64,000 nucleotides of DNA from contig JAAFIK010000007.1 in assembly GCA_013298665.1 (NCBI GenBank), forward strand, positions 56,266 through 120,265. The letters are read 5' to 3'. A program made the translations under genes and the position numbers. This DNA comes from Chitinophagales bacterium. GTDB lineage: Bacteria > Bacteroidota > Bacteroidia > Chitinophagales > Chitinophagaceae. The notes under the pieces are model-generated. The model was given only the letters and a program-made list of their open reading frames with translations. It did no database searches and was not told the DNA's origin. This document shows, piece after piece, positions 41,435 through 50,292 of the stretch (positions are counted from its first letter, which is position 1; every line of letters starts with the position of its first letter).

Positions 41435-42058
41435 TCAATAATTAACATTATAAAGGGAAGCCAGTTCCATCAGCTCACGCAGGTTACCTGCACCTGTCTT
41501 TTCCAGTATGCGCGTTTTCAGGGTCGATATCGTATTCATTTTAAGGTTCAGTGTATCTGCAATCATCTTGGTTCCCGTTCCCTTCAGTATATAATGCAGG
41601 ATCTCAAGTTCGCGCGGCGAAAGTGCCGTAAATGGGTTTTCCTGCTGCGAACCGGCAACAGTCCTTTTCTGTGGTGCTTCATTGTGCAAAAACTGCCGCA
41701 ACGTATTCAGAATCTCATCTTCACCAACCGACTTGGACAGGTAGTATTCAATACCGTACTGTCTGATCGCTTCGCCATAGACTTCCCGGGGTTGCATCGA
41801 AAATACAAGTATGTTCAGTGCCGGATACAGCCGCGTGATATTGGGTATCACCTCAAGACTGTTGCCATCGGAAAGGATCACATCCAGTACCAGGTGAGTG
41901 TATTTTCTTTGCACCAGTTCCCGCATCAACTCATTGCAGGTACCCACTTCATGGATATCTGTATAGCCCAGGTTGAGCTGCATATACAGCTTCAGACCCT
42001 TACGGATCATGCTGTGATCATCAGCGATTAAGATACTGGGGGATACTATACTGCTCAT
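41435..42058 (-). CDS. NarL/LuxR-family response regulator
   Basis: A 207-residue regulator with a receiver domain (about 9-125; acidic D13/D14, phosphoacceptor D59 in LVLDVILSDGN, lysine in YYLSKSV) and a C-terminal GerE/LuxR helix-turn-helix (about 145-205, LSPRELEILHYILKGTGTK ... MNTISTLKTRILEKT). It is the first gene of an operon with the propeller sensor kinase (35-bp gap). An exact 16-bp palindrome lies 89 bp upstream of the start and may be its own binding site. Confidence 0.95.
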   Translation of the reverse strand: MSSIVSPSILIADDHSMIRKGLKLYMQLNLGYTDIHEVGTCNELMRELVQRKYTHLVLDVILSDGNSLEVIPNITRLYPALNILVFSMQPREVYGEAIRQYGIEYYLSKSVGEDEILNTLRQFLHNEAPQKRTVAGSQQENPFTALSPRELEILHYILKGTGTKMIADTLNLKMNTISTLKTRILEKTGAGNLRELMELASLYNVNY

Positions 42059-42146
42059 CTTACGGTACTTTTCTTAATAAAGCTTGTGCGGTTTCATATA
42101 CCCTGCAGAAGCGATAACAAAAATCTGTAAATAAAGCTTAAATATC

Positions 42147-42162
42147 GTAGAATTAATTCTAC
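42147..42162. promoter_or_regulatory. 16-bp perfect palindrome GTAGAATTAATTCTAC
   Basis: Located 89 bp upstream of the LuxR-type regulator start, in the promoter region of the regulator/sensor operon. A perfect 16-bp palindrome is rare by chance and suits a LuxR-type dimer. Confidence 0.5.
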
Positions 42163-42344
42163 ACGCAGTTTGGCAATAAGGGTGGAAATTGCACACAGAA
42201 TCTACTTTTTACTTACTAAATTAAGTATATCTCTTAAGAAAATCTGCAATACCGATTCCCTTTCAGGGTAACACAGACGGCTAAAAACAGGTGTTCTCAG
42301 AGATATAACTGGATACAAAATAAACAAACTAAACAGTATTTGGG

Positions 42345-42486
42345 TAATGGCGGCATGGTGCAGACCAATGAACCAGCCATTATATGGGTCAACATTGCAT
42401 AACCATCAATATTGTCCATGTCACTACATTTATAACCAGCAACCCATACCAACCCAGTCATTCTATCAAATGTACTGGGTTTTTTT
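42345..42486 (+). ncRNA. Putative structured RNA ending in an orphan terminator
   Basis: In the 532-bp gap before the RnfD-like gene a plus-strand transcript is implied by a terminator at 42452-42486 with no open reading frame before it. Upstream pairings fit a folded RNA: TAATGGC (42345-42351) with GCCATTA (42376-42382), and TATGGGT (42383-42389) with ACCCATA (42442-42448), directly stacked on each other. It could be a small RNA or the leader of the RnfD-like gene with a conditional terminator. I do not recognise a known riboswitch class. Confidence 0.4.
42452..42486 (+). terminator. Rho-independent terminator with no upstream gene
   Basis: Stem ACCCAGT / ACTGGGT with a 15-nt loop and a run of at least six T. 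It lies 105 bp before the RnfD-like start and points towards it. The nearest upstream gene is on the other strand. Confidence 0.75.
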
Positions 42487-42590
42487 ATGTGAGTATAACA
42501 CCAATGGTACAAATGGGCTTTCACGTTTTTTTAACAATTGGCTTATGCAATACACCGTAACCCCCGCATCCCTCTGCAAAACCATTGGGT

Positions 42591-43436
42591 ATGCAACGCC
42601 AGACATTATTTTTCAAAGACGCACGCTACTTTCAGATCAGTTTCCAGTGCCTGTTACTCGCGTATGGTATCTTTTACCTGCAATGGGCAGCCGAATGGTG
42701 GTTATATGCTATTTATACCGGGGTATCGCTGGGTACACAACTGGCCGCAGAACTGATCCGGCAACGAGGCTGGCCCGAATGGCATAACATGGGCTGGATC
42801 AAGAGTGCACTCATCAGCGCACTGGGTCTTTGTCTGCTGCTCAAAACCAATCATGTATACGTTGCTGCCGGGGCTGCCGCTGTTTCGATACTGTCTAAAT
42901 ACCTCATCACCTTCCGGGGCAAGCACATTTTTAATCCATCTGCACTGGGTATTGCGGCAGCGGTATGGATAACGGGTGAGGCATGGGTAAGCCCCGGACA
43001 ATGGGGCAGCGGTATCGTCCTTATGCTCGGGGTATTTTGTACAGGATTTATCGTGGTATCCCGGGTACAAAAATTAGACGTAAGTCTGGCTTTTCTTGGC
43101 ACATTTGCAGGGCTGCTTTTTCTGCGGCAGGTGGTTTACCTGGGCTGGCCGGCCGACTACTTTATACAATCGGTCAGTACAGGCAGTCTCTTACTTTTCT
43201 CCTTTTTTATGATTACGGATCCTAAGACGACACCCAATCACCCCATCGCCAGGATTGTCTGGGCCATCATCATCGCTGCCGTTGCCTTCTATTGCGCCGC
43301 ATTCAAGTTTATGAATGCCACACCCATCTGGGCATTGGTGGCCATGCAACCATTGGTACCCCTTTTTGACAGACTTTTTACCGCAAAAAAATTCCAGTGG
43401 CATACACAAAAACAAGTACTCCACAGCAGATACTGA
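42591..43436 (+). CDS. RnfD/NqrB-like integral membrane protein
   Basis: A 281-residue protein with about nine membrane helices, similar to the RnfD/NqrB family of ion-pumping electron-transport complexes. The most telling segment is SVSTGSLLLFSFFMITDPKT, which corresponds to the conserved MxTDPxTSP region of RnfD. The other Rnf/Nqr subunits are absent. In many Bacteroidota this lone homologue is paired with a DUF2330 gene, as here (28-bp gap), so it belongs to a separate, poorly known system. The start is the ATG at 42591; a TTG two codons earlier is less likely. Confidence 0.75.
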   Translation: MQRQTLFFKDARYFQISFQCLLLAYGIFYLQWAAEWWLYAIYTGVSLGTQLAAELIRQRGWPEWHNMGWIKSALISALGLCLLLKTNHVYVAAGAAAVSILSKYLITFRGKHIFNPSALGIAAAVWITGEAWVSPGQWGSGIVLMLGVFCTGFIVVSRVQKLDVSLAFLGTFAGLLFLRQVVYLGWPADYFIQSVSTGSLLLFSFFMITDPKTTPNHPIARIVWAIIIAAVAFYCAAFKFMNATPIWALVAMQPLVPLFDRLFTAKKFQWHTQKQVLHSRY

Positions 43437-43464
43437 TTCTATTTATCAATTTAATTCTTCAAAC

Positions 43465-44931
43465 ATGAAAAAAATTATCGCAACCGCAACCGTACTGGCC
43501 ATCTTCGGGCAACACCTCTGGGCCTTCTGCGGCTTCTATGTAAGCAAGGCCGCAGGCACCCTTGAAAACAAGACCTCACAGGTAATCCTGGTAAGGGATG
43601 GGAACCGCACCGTCATTACCATGTACAACGACTTTACCGGCAATCTCAAAGATTTTGCCATGGTGGTACCTGTACCTGTGGTATTGCAAAAGCAGGATGT
43701 AAAAGTGGTGGACAACGGCATTTTCCAGCGGCTGAATGATTACAGCGCGCCGAGACTGGTGGAGTACTACGACAATAACCCCTGTGCCATGCGTGAAGAG
43801 TATAAATACGACAGCAATGCGCCAATGGTAAAATCAATGACCACGGAAAGCGTTGGTTTACTGGCTGCCGGTGCAGCAAAACGCAAGGTAACCATCGAGG
43901 CACAATACACGGTGGGTGAATACGATATCCTGATCCTCAGTGCCAAAGAAAGCAACGGTCTCAAAATCTGGCTGGATGAAAACGGGTACAAGATACCTGC
44001 CGGTGCCGAAGAAGTACTCGATCCCTATATTAAAAGTAACCTGAAGTTTTTTGTGGTGAAAGTAAATATGGCAGAAAAACAGAAAAGCAATAACGCCTTC
44101 CTTCGGCCACTCCAGATCAGGTTTGCTTCCCCGAAATTCATGCTGCCGATCCGGCTTGGGATGGCGAATGCCAATGGCGACCAGGATATGCTGGTGTATG
44201 CCTTTACCAAAACCGGACGCGTGGAAACCACCAATTACAGAACGGTCAATATGCCTACCGACAAAAACATCCCCTTATTTGTACAACCCAATTTTGCCCG
44301 TTTTTATGCCGATGCCTTTCAGCATACCTGGGCTAAGGAAGGAAAAAGTGCTGCTTTTCTTGAATATGCCTGGGATGTAAGTCCTGCCAATTATGTAAAA
44401 TGCGACCCATGCGTCAGCAACCCACCAGATTATAATGACCTGGTACAGGCGGGCGTTTGGTGGATTAAGCATGATGATTACGAAAACTATGTAAACGAGT
44501 TTGACGGCAATAAGGGCAAGGTATTTTTTACGAGACTGCATATCCGGTACAACAGATCGTCTTTTCCGCAGGATCTCAGCTTTCAAACCACCCCCAATAT
44601 GGAGGCTTTTCAGGCAAGGTATATCATTACACATCCGGCAACGGGCAGCCTCACCTGCGATGCGGGTAAGGCTTACCTGAAAGACCTTAAGGAGCGCCGC
44701 CGCAAAGAAATGAAAATGCTGGCATTGCTGACGGGTAAGGATGTGGATGAATGGCAGGAAGATATTTCTGCAGTAAAAGATGAGGAAGATAACGCGGAAG
44801 CCATGTACGCAACACTGGCCCTGGCTATGCCAAAGGAGCAGGAAAAAACCGGCATACCTGCGGGATTGATTGTGCTGGGAACAGTCTTAGTGGGGGGAGC
44901 GGGTGTAATGCGGTGGAAGGGTATGATATGA
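43465..44931 (+). CDS. DUF2330 exported protein
   Basis: A 488-residue protein with a signal peptide (MKKIIATATVLAIFGQHLWA), a long DUF2330 region starting FCGFYVSKAAGTLENKTSQV, and one C-terminal membrane anchor (about 466-485). Family features include the FAMVVPVPVVLQ segment and paired cysteines (KCDPCVSNPP). The function is unknown. The start is the ATG at 43465 because the signal peptide begins there; the frame is open upstream only by chance. It follows the RnfD-like gene by 28 bp, so both are likely one operon that works at the membrane. Confidence 0.9.
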   Translation: MKKIIATATVLAIFGQHLWAFCGFYVSKAAGTLENKTSQVILVRDGNRTVITMYNDFTGNLKDFAMVVPVPVVLQKQDVKVVDNGIFQRLNDYSAPRLVEYYDNNPCAMREEYKYDSNAPMVKSMTTESVGLLAAGAAKRKVTIEAQYTVGEYDILILSAKESNGLKIWLDENGYKIPAGAEEVLDPYIKSNLKFFVVKVNMAEKQKSNNAFLRPLQIRFASPKFMLPIRLGMANANGDQDMLVYAFTKTGRVETTNYRTVNMPTDKNIPLFVQPNFARFYADAFQHTWAKEGKSAAFLEYAWDVSPANYVKCDPCVSNPPDYNDLVQAGVWWIKHDDYENYVNEFDGNKGKVFFTRLHIRYNRSSFPQDLSFQTTPNMEAFQARYIITHPATGSLTCDAGKAYLKDLKERRRKEMKMLALLTGKDVDEWQEDISAVKDEEDNAEAMYATLALAMPKEQEKTGIPAGLIVLGTVLVGGAGVMRWKGMI

Positions 44932-44975
44932 TCAGCCTGAACATGGCTGTGTACATCAGTGGTTTTATGGTGAAT

Positions 44976-45034
44976 AAGCAAAAAGGTCTTACAGGAAAGG
45001 GTGGCTGCCCGATTACTGTAAGACCTTTGCTTTT
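44976..45034. terminator. Bidirectional terminator between convergent genes
   Basis: Long stem: AAGGTCTTACAG (44983-44994) pairs with CTGTAAGACCTT (45016-45027), extended by AAGCAAA/TTTGCTT. It is followed by T on one strand and preceded by A on the other, so it can end both the DUF2330 and the metallopeptidase transcripts. Confidence 0.85.
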
Positions 45035-45048
45035 GTGTATGCCTGCAA

Positions 45049-47565
45049 TTACAGGATCACTAATTTTTTATTGACCACATTATTACCATTGCTGATGCGC
45101 ACACGGTATAGTCCGGATGCATATCCCCTGGTACTCAGGTCTTCACGGAATTGCAGGGTATTGTTGTACGATTTGCTGAATATGCGCTGCCCGTTAGCAC
45201 TGAACACTTCAAGCAGTGTATTGCCCTGGAGTGCTTTACCGCTGATGGTTACATGATCCTGCGCAGGGTTGGGGCTGATAAACAGGTCAAATGCAGGATT
45301 AAACTTCGCTGTTACAATCTTTGAATATTTGAATGAGCCATCACGATCCACCAGTTTGAGGCGGTAGTAGTTGAGCCCGGGTTGCGGATCAAGGTCAGCA
45401 AAATTGTAGGTGCGGGTCAGGGAGGAATTACCCGCTGCTTCCACGCTGCCGATAGCCGTAAAGTCGCTGCCATTGGTTGACCGCTCTACAATAAATTTGC
45501 TGCTGTTGACTTCCTGGCTGGTTTGCCATTGCGCCAGTACACGGCTTTTGTCTGCACGGGCGGTAAAATCAAGCAGCGATACCGGTATGGTAAACGTGAT
45601 GGTAAAGTTACTGTTGGAAATATCAAAGAAGCTGTAGTTCGAGAATATACATTCTACCCTGATCCTTGCAGTGGTGGTGGTAGCCACATTAGGAACGGTA
45701 ATGACCTGCGAGCCATCATTGGGCGTGCTGGCCAGTATGGTGGTTGGGTAGGTCAATCCACCATCTGTAGAAAGTGTAATGCGTACATCGCTGCAACTTA
45801 CGGGCGCTGTATTGGTTGCGTTAACAGACCAGGTTACGGTTTGTGAACTGTTGCCCGCCCAGGTTACCGCAGTATTGGGCGCAGATACCGTGAACGGACC
45901 CGCCGATCCCCTGACTACAAAGGAGAGACTGTTGTAGTTGACCCCACCCCCGGCTGCCTTATTATCCCGCGCTGTAAGCCTGAAATTAAAGGTTCGGTTG
46001 GTACTTCCCGAGTACAATACCTCGCGGAAAGACGTTGTATTATTTGCGATATCACTCATCTTGGGTATCGTACGCGTAGGTGATAGGACAGGTGTATAAG
46101 ACCTGAAATTGGGCCCCGATGTACTGGCGGCTGTATTGATCCCCTCAGGTCCAAGGTCAAACTGTTCCCAGCAATAAGTAAGCGGGTCATTATTTGGGTC
46201 GGTGGCTGAACCGGTAAGTGTAAAGGGTGTACCCCTTGGTATACTGAACCCGCCTGTACCGGTATTAACCAAAGGAAAACCATTTCCCGTACTGGCGGTT
46301 ACCGGGCAGAGCTGACCTCCTCCGGACGTAATATAAGTGACAATTTCATCAAAACTGATGGTGTGGAAATAGGCATCGCTGTTATTCTGCAGGTCATCCG
46401 TATCACAAATACCCGCATAGGCCATGATCGTGGAACCACTACCCACTTCATACGCAGCAGTTGGTTCACGGTTACCGGCACAGGCCCCGTTGCCACCATT
46501 GAAAGGATGATTCCCGCCAAACTGGTGCCCCACTTCATGTGCCACATAATCAATATCATAGGGGTCTCCCACCGGTGCCCCGCTACCCGTAACCCCACTG
46601 GCTTTTTGCCCGGTCAGGCAAACCACCCCAAGACCCGCCAAGCCGCCGGCACCTGTACTGAAGGTATGCCCGATATCATAGTTGGCATTCCCGATTGAGG
46701 CATCAATTACCGTCTGGCTTTCGTCAATAAGCACGAAGGGATCGTCGTTACCTGTAAAGGGGTCGCTGGCAATGGTCGTAAAAACAATATTGTTGTTGTT
46801 GGCCACCAGCACCAGGCGTACGGCTACTTCTTTCTCGTACACCCCGTTAACCCGGTTTACCGTAGTGGCAATGGCAGACGCGGTAGCCCCAAGTGTACCG
46901 CCAAAAAATGCTGCATATTCATGCGTACAGGCCACAGCAAACCGGTAAGTCTTCAGTTGCGTGCCATTACCCGCCAGCACACCGGTATTACCTGCCGGGC
47001 CGGCATTGTTGCGCCGCACTCCTTCGCAGATGCTTACCGCTTTATTAGCAGGCTTAAAGTCTTTCCTGTAATAGCTGATGTAATAATCAAAACTGTTCTT
47101 GAAATAGGGATCGATAAATACATCTCCCTGTGTGGTGAGTACCATGGCGTGGAAACCACGATAGGTAAAATCAATCTTCACCGTTGCGGTGGGGTCGGTC
47201 AGCCCCTGGCCGGTATAGGTTTTAATGGAAGGCAATTGACTGGCCAGAGCGGGTGCCAGCATGGGCGATTCCCATACTATAAACCTGGCCATACTTTTAT
47301 CAGGCATGGGTAGTTCCACCAGCAGGGGTGTCATTGTTGCTGCAGGGGTGAACTCCATCGGCGCTGCTGCAAAAATGGTGCGGTAAGCCGCAACATCTAA
47401 CTTATAGGCTGCAAATGCATTGGGAACAATTACCCTTTCGGTAGTACCGGCACCCGGGATATTGGCCTCGCTTACTGCTGTCCAGGCATTATTTTGTACA
47501 AAGGCAACCTGGGCTTGCAATAACAGGCATCCTATTACAAAAGCCAATGAGTACATTTTTTTCAT
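45049..47565 (-). CDS. Secreted reprolysin-like (M12-type) zinc metallopeptidase with T9SS domain
   Basis: An 838-residue exported protease. Signal peptide (to ~23), a propeptide-like region to about 200, and a metzincin catalytic domain with HEVGHQFGGNH (343-353) and the Met-turn STIMAYAGIC. Fibronectin-like beta domains follow (about 440-740). The C-terminus is a type IX secretion domain (about 760-838, LFISPNPAQDHV ... VVNKKLVIL). It should be secreted across the outer membrane and degrade proteins outside the cell. It is monocistronic, with the bidirectional terminator at its end and the DHS-like terminator before it. Confidence 0.93.
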   Translation of the reverse strand: MKKMYSLAFVIGCLLLQAQVAFVQNNAWTAVSEANIPGAGTTERVIVPNAFAAYKLDVAAYRTIFAAAPMEFTPAATMTPLLVELPMPDKSMARFIVWESPMLAPALASQLPSIKTYTGQGLTDPTATVKIDFTYRGFHAMVLTTQGDVFIDPYFKNSFDYYISYYRKDFKPANKAVSICEGVRRNNAGPAGNTGVLAGNGTQLKTYRFAVACTHEYAAFFGGTLGATASAIATTVNRVNGVYEKEVAVRLVLVANNNNIVFTTIASDPFTGNDDPFVLIDESQTVIDASIGNANYDIGHTFSTGAGGLAGLGVVCLTGQKASGVTGSGAPVGDPYDIDYVAHEVGHQFGGNHPFNGGNGACAGNREPTAAYEVGSGSTIMAYAGICDTDDLQNNSDAYFHTISFDEIVTYITSGGGQLCPVTASTGNGFPLVNTGTGGFSIPRGTPFTLTGSATDPNNDPLTYCWEQFDLGPEGINTAASTSGPNFRSYTPVLSPTRTIPKMSDIANNTTSFREVLYSGSTNRTFNFRLTARDNKAAGGGVNYNSLSFVVRGSAGPFTVSAPNTAVTWAGNSSQTVTWSVNATNTAPVSCSDVRITLSTDGGLTYPTTILASTPNDGSQVITVPNVATTTTARIRVECIFSNYSFFDISNSNFTITFTIPVSLLDFTARADKSRVLAQWQTSQEVNSSKFIVERSTNGSDFTAIGSVEAAGNSSLTRTYNFADLDPQPGLNYYRLKLVDRDGSFKYSKIVTAKFNPAFDLFISPNPAQDHVTISGKALQGNTLLEVFSANGQRIFSKSYNNTLQFREDLSTRGYASGLYRVRISNGNNVVNKKLVIL

Positions 47566-47650
47566 ACGCTTATATGGTTTAAAACTGAAGAATAAAGGTA
47601 CGGGTAAAATTAATAAACGGTAAACAGGTGGTCGGGGTTGCCGTAAAACG

Positions 47651-47680
47651 ATATGATCCTGCCGGTTGGCAGGATCATAT
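47651..47680 (-). terminator. Rho-independent terminator of the deoxyhypusine-synthase-like gene
   Basis: Perfect 13-bp stem ATATGATCCTGCC / GGCAGGATCATAT with a 4-nt loop. Read on the minus strand it is followed by CGTTTT. It lies 31 bp past the stop at 47711. Confidence 0.85.
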
Positions 47681-47710
47681 TGCTGATGATTATATTTTTA
47701 ACGGTGTTGT

Positions 47711-48685
47711 TTACCAGCCCAGCAGCCATGCAAAAATGAGCGGAGCCACAATTGTAGCATCGCTTTCCACAATAAACTTGGGGGTATTGATATCGAGTTT
47801 TCCCCAGGTAATTTTTTCGTTGGGTACAGCCCCGCTGTAGCTGCCATAAGAAGTTGTACTGTCGCTGATCTGGCAGAAATAACTCCAGAAAGGCACATCA
47901 TGCCACTCCAGATCCTGGTACATCATCGGCACCACACAAATGGGGAAATCGCCGGCAATACCGCCACCAATCTGGAAAAAACCAACCCCTTTGCCGGAAG
48001 AGTTATTGCGGTACCAGTCGGCCAGCCATACCATATATTCAATACCGCTCTTCATCGTACTGGCCTTAATCTCGTTTTTGATCACATATGAGGCAAAGAT
48101 ATTTCCCATCGTACTGTCTTCCCATCCCGGCACTACAATGGGTATATTTTTCTGTGCTGCGGCCAGCATCCAGCTATTTTTGGGGTCTATTTCATAATAT
48201 TGTTCCAGTATACCACTCAGCAGCATCTTATACATGTATTCATGGGGAAAAAAGCGCTCGCCTTTATCATCGGCATCCTTCCATATTTTATGGATATGCT
48301 GCTGCAGGCGGCGGAAAGCTTCTTCCTCAGGAATACAGGTATCGGTAACCCGGTTGTAATGGTTTTCCAGCAGTTCCCACTCCTCTTTTGGGCTCAGGTC
48401 GCGGTAATTGGGTACGCGCTTGTAGTGGCTATGTGCCACAAGATTCATGATGTCTTCTTCAAGATTGGCGCCGGTGCAACTGATGATCTGCACCTTATCC
48501 TGCCGGATCATCTCAGCAAGGCTGAGCCCCAGCTCTGCGGTACTCATAGCCCCCGCCAGGGTAATCATCATTTTGCCCCCTTCCAGCAGGTGCGTTTCAT
48601 AACCCTTGGCCGCGTCCATTAATGCTGCTGCATTAAAATGGCGGTAATGGTGCTGGATATACTGCGATACTGGTCCTTTATTCAT
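47711..48685 (-). CDS. Deoxyhypusine synthase-like protein
   Basis: A 324-residue protein of the deoxyhypusine synthase family. Eukaryotic and archaeal members transfer an aminobutyl group from spermidine to eIF5A/aIF5A using NAD, but bacteria have no such target. The active-site lysine region is kept (ITWGKLDINTPKFIVESDAT; eukaryotic form SWGKI), as are the NAD-binding SCTGANLEED and GGGIAGDF motifs, so the fold should be active. In bacteria the likely reaction is polyamine synthesis (homospermidine type) or modification of an unknown protein. The start is the ATG at 48685; the 16 residues upstream are not conserved-looking. It is monocistronic with its own terminator. Confidence 0.88.
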   Translation of the reverse strand: MNKGPVSQYIQHHYRHFNAAALMDAAKGYETHLLEGGKMMITLAGAMSTAELGLSLAEMIRQDKVQIISCTGANLEEDIMNLVAHSHYKRVPNYRDLSPKEEWELLENHYNRVTDTCIPEEEAFRRLQQHIHKIWKDADDKGERFFPHEYMYKMLLSGILEQYYEIDPKNSWMLAAAQKNIPIVVPGWEDSTMGNIFASYVIKNEIKASTMKSGIEYMVWLADWYRNNSSGKGVGFFQIGGGIAGDFPICVVPMMYQDLEWHDVPFWSYFCQISDSTTSYGSYSGAVPNEKITWGKLDINTPKFIVESDATIVAPLIFAWLLGW

Positions 48686-48871
48686 GCGTATGCTTTTATG
48701 GGTGCAAAAGTAAGTTTTTTGGCGACAGTACACTTACGAAAAAAGCGCCGCCTTTGCAGGACAGCGCGATTTTTCATCTAACCAAAACCAAATATGAGAA
48801 GACTGTATTGAAGCGGTTATTGATGGTACCCCGCTTGCTTGACGGTGGTTATCATACTACCTGCAACGGAT

Positions 48872-49330
48872 TTATTTCTTTCTTTTTTCTTTTGAAAAGA
48901 CCGACAGGTCGCCATTGGCTGTGGCTTTTACCGTTACAATGGCTTTAGACCCTGCAAGACGAACATAATATACCGTTTCACCACCATCCGCATACTCAAT
49001 CACCTCCTGCTCAGGTACATACGCATCATACTGCACTTTAAGGCTTTGTGCAACAGAGAGTGGCAACTGCTTAAGGTTGATATATCTGGCCGTTGCCAGT
49101 AATTCCCCCTCGATGCCATAATAGGCTTCTACTTTTTCATTGTTGTAAACGAAGGCAGCCTTATATATGTCTTCGCCACCCACCTGTTTCCAGGCAATAT
49201 TGTCTGCACCCGCAAAGGCGCGGTCAAAACTGTACTTTACTTTCTGGTTAACAGGTTCATTGCCGTTGGCGGCAAAACCGATGGTAATGGCGCTAAGGAG
49301 AATGGCTGCTGTAGTGAACATTTTTTTCAT
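48872..49330 (-). CDS. Small secreted PepSY-like protein
   Basis: A 152-residue periplasmic protein with a clear signal peptide (ends ITIGFAANG). The mature part has alternating beta strands and a helix (KYSFDRAFAGADNIAWKQVG ... VEAYYGIEGELLATARYI) typical of the PepSY-like/BLIP-like small proteins frequent in Bacteroidota; the function is unknown. The lysine-rich end (SKEKRKK) is unusual. It is monocistronic. The 48686-48871 stretch upstream of the DHS-like gene and downstream of this one shows nothing clear. Confidence 0.8.
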   Translation of the reverse strand: MKKMFTTAAILLSAITIGFAANGNEPVNQKVKYSFDRAFAGADNIAWKQVGGEDIYKAAFVYNNEKVEAYYGIEGELLATARYINLKQLPLSVAQSLKVQYDAYVPEQEVIEYADGGETVYYVRLAGSKAIVTVKATANGDLSVFSKEKRKK

Positions 49331-49669
49331 GACGATAATTTTAGATTACTGATAGAATAAGTTGTGTTAAAACTGTTTTTGTTTTTTAATGACAGGACAA
49401 AGCTATGCCGGGTTATGTGCTGTAAAAAGTGTATAATGATTGGTGGTAAGGCTAAAAAAAAGTTTTTGGATAAACGGCAAAAACAGGTCATTTACTTATG
49501 CCGGCAAAAGCATTAAAATCCTTTACTGCACTATGTTTGCAGGAATTTCATAAAAAGATCACAACATGGATTAAGGTTTCGTTAATGTTGATGGAAACCG
49601 GATTACCCAACAGTTTACACCTAAAGCAATACAATTAAAGTATCTTCATCACATTAAAGCAATACACAC
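49331..49669. other. 339-bp gap with one candidate promoter
   Basis: An AT-rich gap between divergent genes. TATGTTTG at 49532-49539 matches the TAnnTTTG -7 element on the plus strand and could drive the AcpH gene with a ~120-nt leader. I see no other gene, tRNA or terminator in it. Confidence 0.4.
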
Positions 49670-50266
49670 ATCAACTATCTCGCACACGCATATCTTTCTT
49701 TTAATCACCGCGGTATACTCACCGGCAATATGATCAGCGATTATGTAAAGGGGAAAAAACAGTTTGATTACCCAGTTGTTGTACAAAAAGGCATTGTGCT
49801 GCACCGGGCAATAGATGCTTTTACCGATGCGCATACTGCTACAAAGGAAGCCATGCAGGTTTTCCGTCCGCATTACCGGCTTTATGCAGGTGCATTTGTT
49901 GATGTGGCCTATGATCATTTCCTGGCCAATGACACCAGTGTCTTTCCCGAAACCGCGCAACTCCAATCTTTTGCGGCGGCTGTTTATGCAGCGTTGCAGG
50001 AAGACATCATCATGCTTCCTGAAAAGTTTGCGGCCATGCTGCCCTATATGGTTGGGCAGGACTGGCTCAGCAATTACCGTTTTGCCTGGGGTATCGAAAA
50101 GAGTTTCGGTGGGGTAGTGAGGCGTGCTGCCTACCTTACCGAATCGGCTGTGGCCTTTGACCTGTTCAACAAACACCTTACCCTGCTGCAACAGTGTTAT
50201 GCAGCTTTTTTTCCTGAGCTCCAAAAATTCTCCGTTTGTCAATTGCAGCAGTTGCTGAACCACTGA
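49670..50266 (+). CDS. Acyl carrier protein phosphodiesterase (AcpH-like) without a standard start codon
   Basis: AcpH removes the phosphopantetheine arm from acyl carrier protein. The first ATG is at 49730, but the 20 codons before it clearly encode the conserved family N-terminus (INYLAHAYLSFNHRGILTGN, where relatives read MNFLAHLxLA...GN). The codon in the Met position is ATC at 49670; an in-frame TAA lies four codons upstream and no ATG, GTG or TTG occurs between. Later motifs are intact: VLHRAIDAFTDAH, FVDVAYDHFLA, LPYMVGQDWL. Either ATC initiates (as AUU does in infC), or the gene lost its start and makes a shortened protein from 49730. The full frame gives 198 residues, the usual length. 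Confidence 0.8.
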   Translation: MNYLAHAYLSFNHRGILTGNMISDYVKGKKQFDYPVVVQKGIVLHRAIDAFTDAHTATKEAMQVFRPHYRLYAGAFVDVAYDHFLANDTSVFPETAQLQSFAAAVYAALQEDIIMLPEKFAAMLPYMVGQDWLSNYRFAWGIEKSFGGVVRRAAYLTESAVAFDLFNKHLTLLQQCYAAFFPELQKFSVCQLQQLLNH

Positions 50267-50292
50267 TTCTTTTATCTTTACAAAAAAATGAT

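Noticed and set aside
42345..42486. A known riboswitch class (cobalamin, TPP, SAM, FMN)
   Set aside because: None of the conserved core sequences I know for these classes is visible; left as unassigned RNA.
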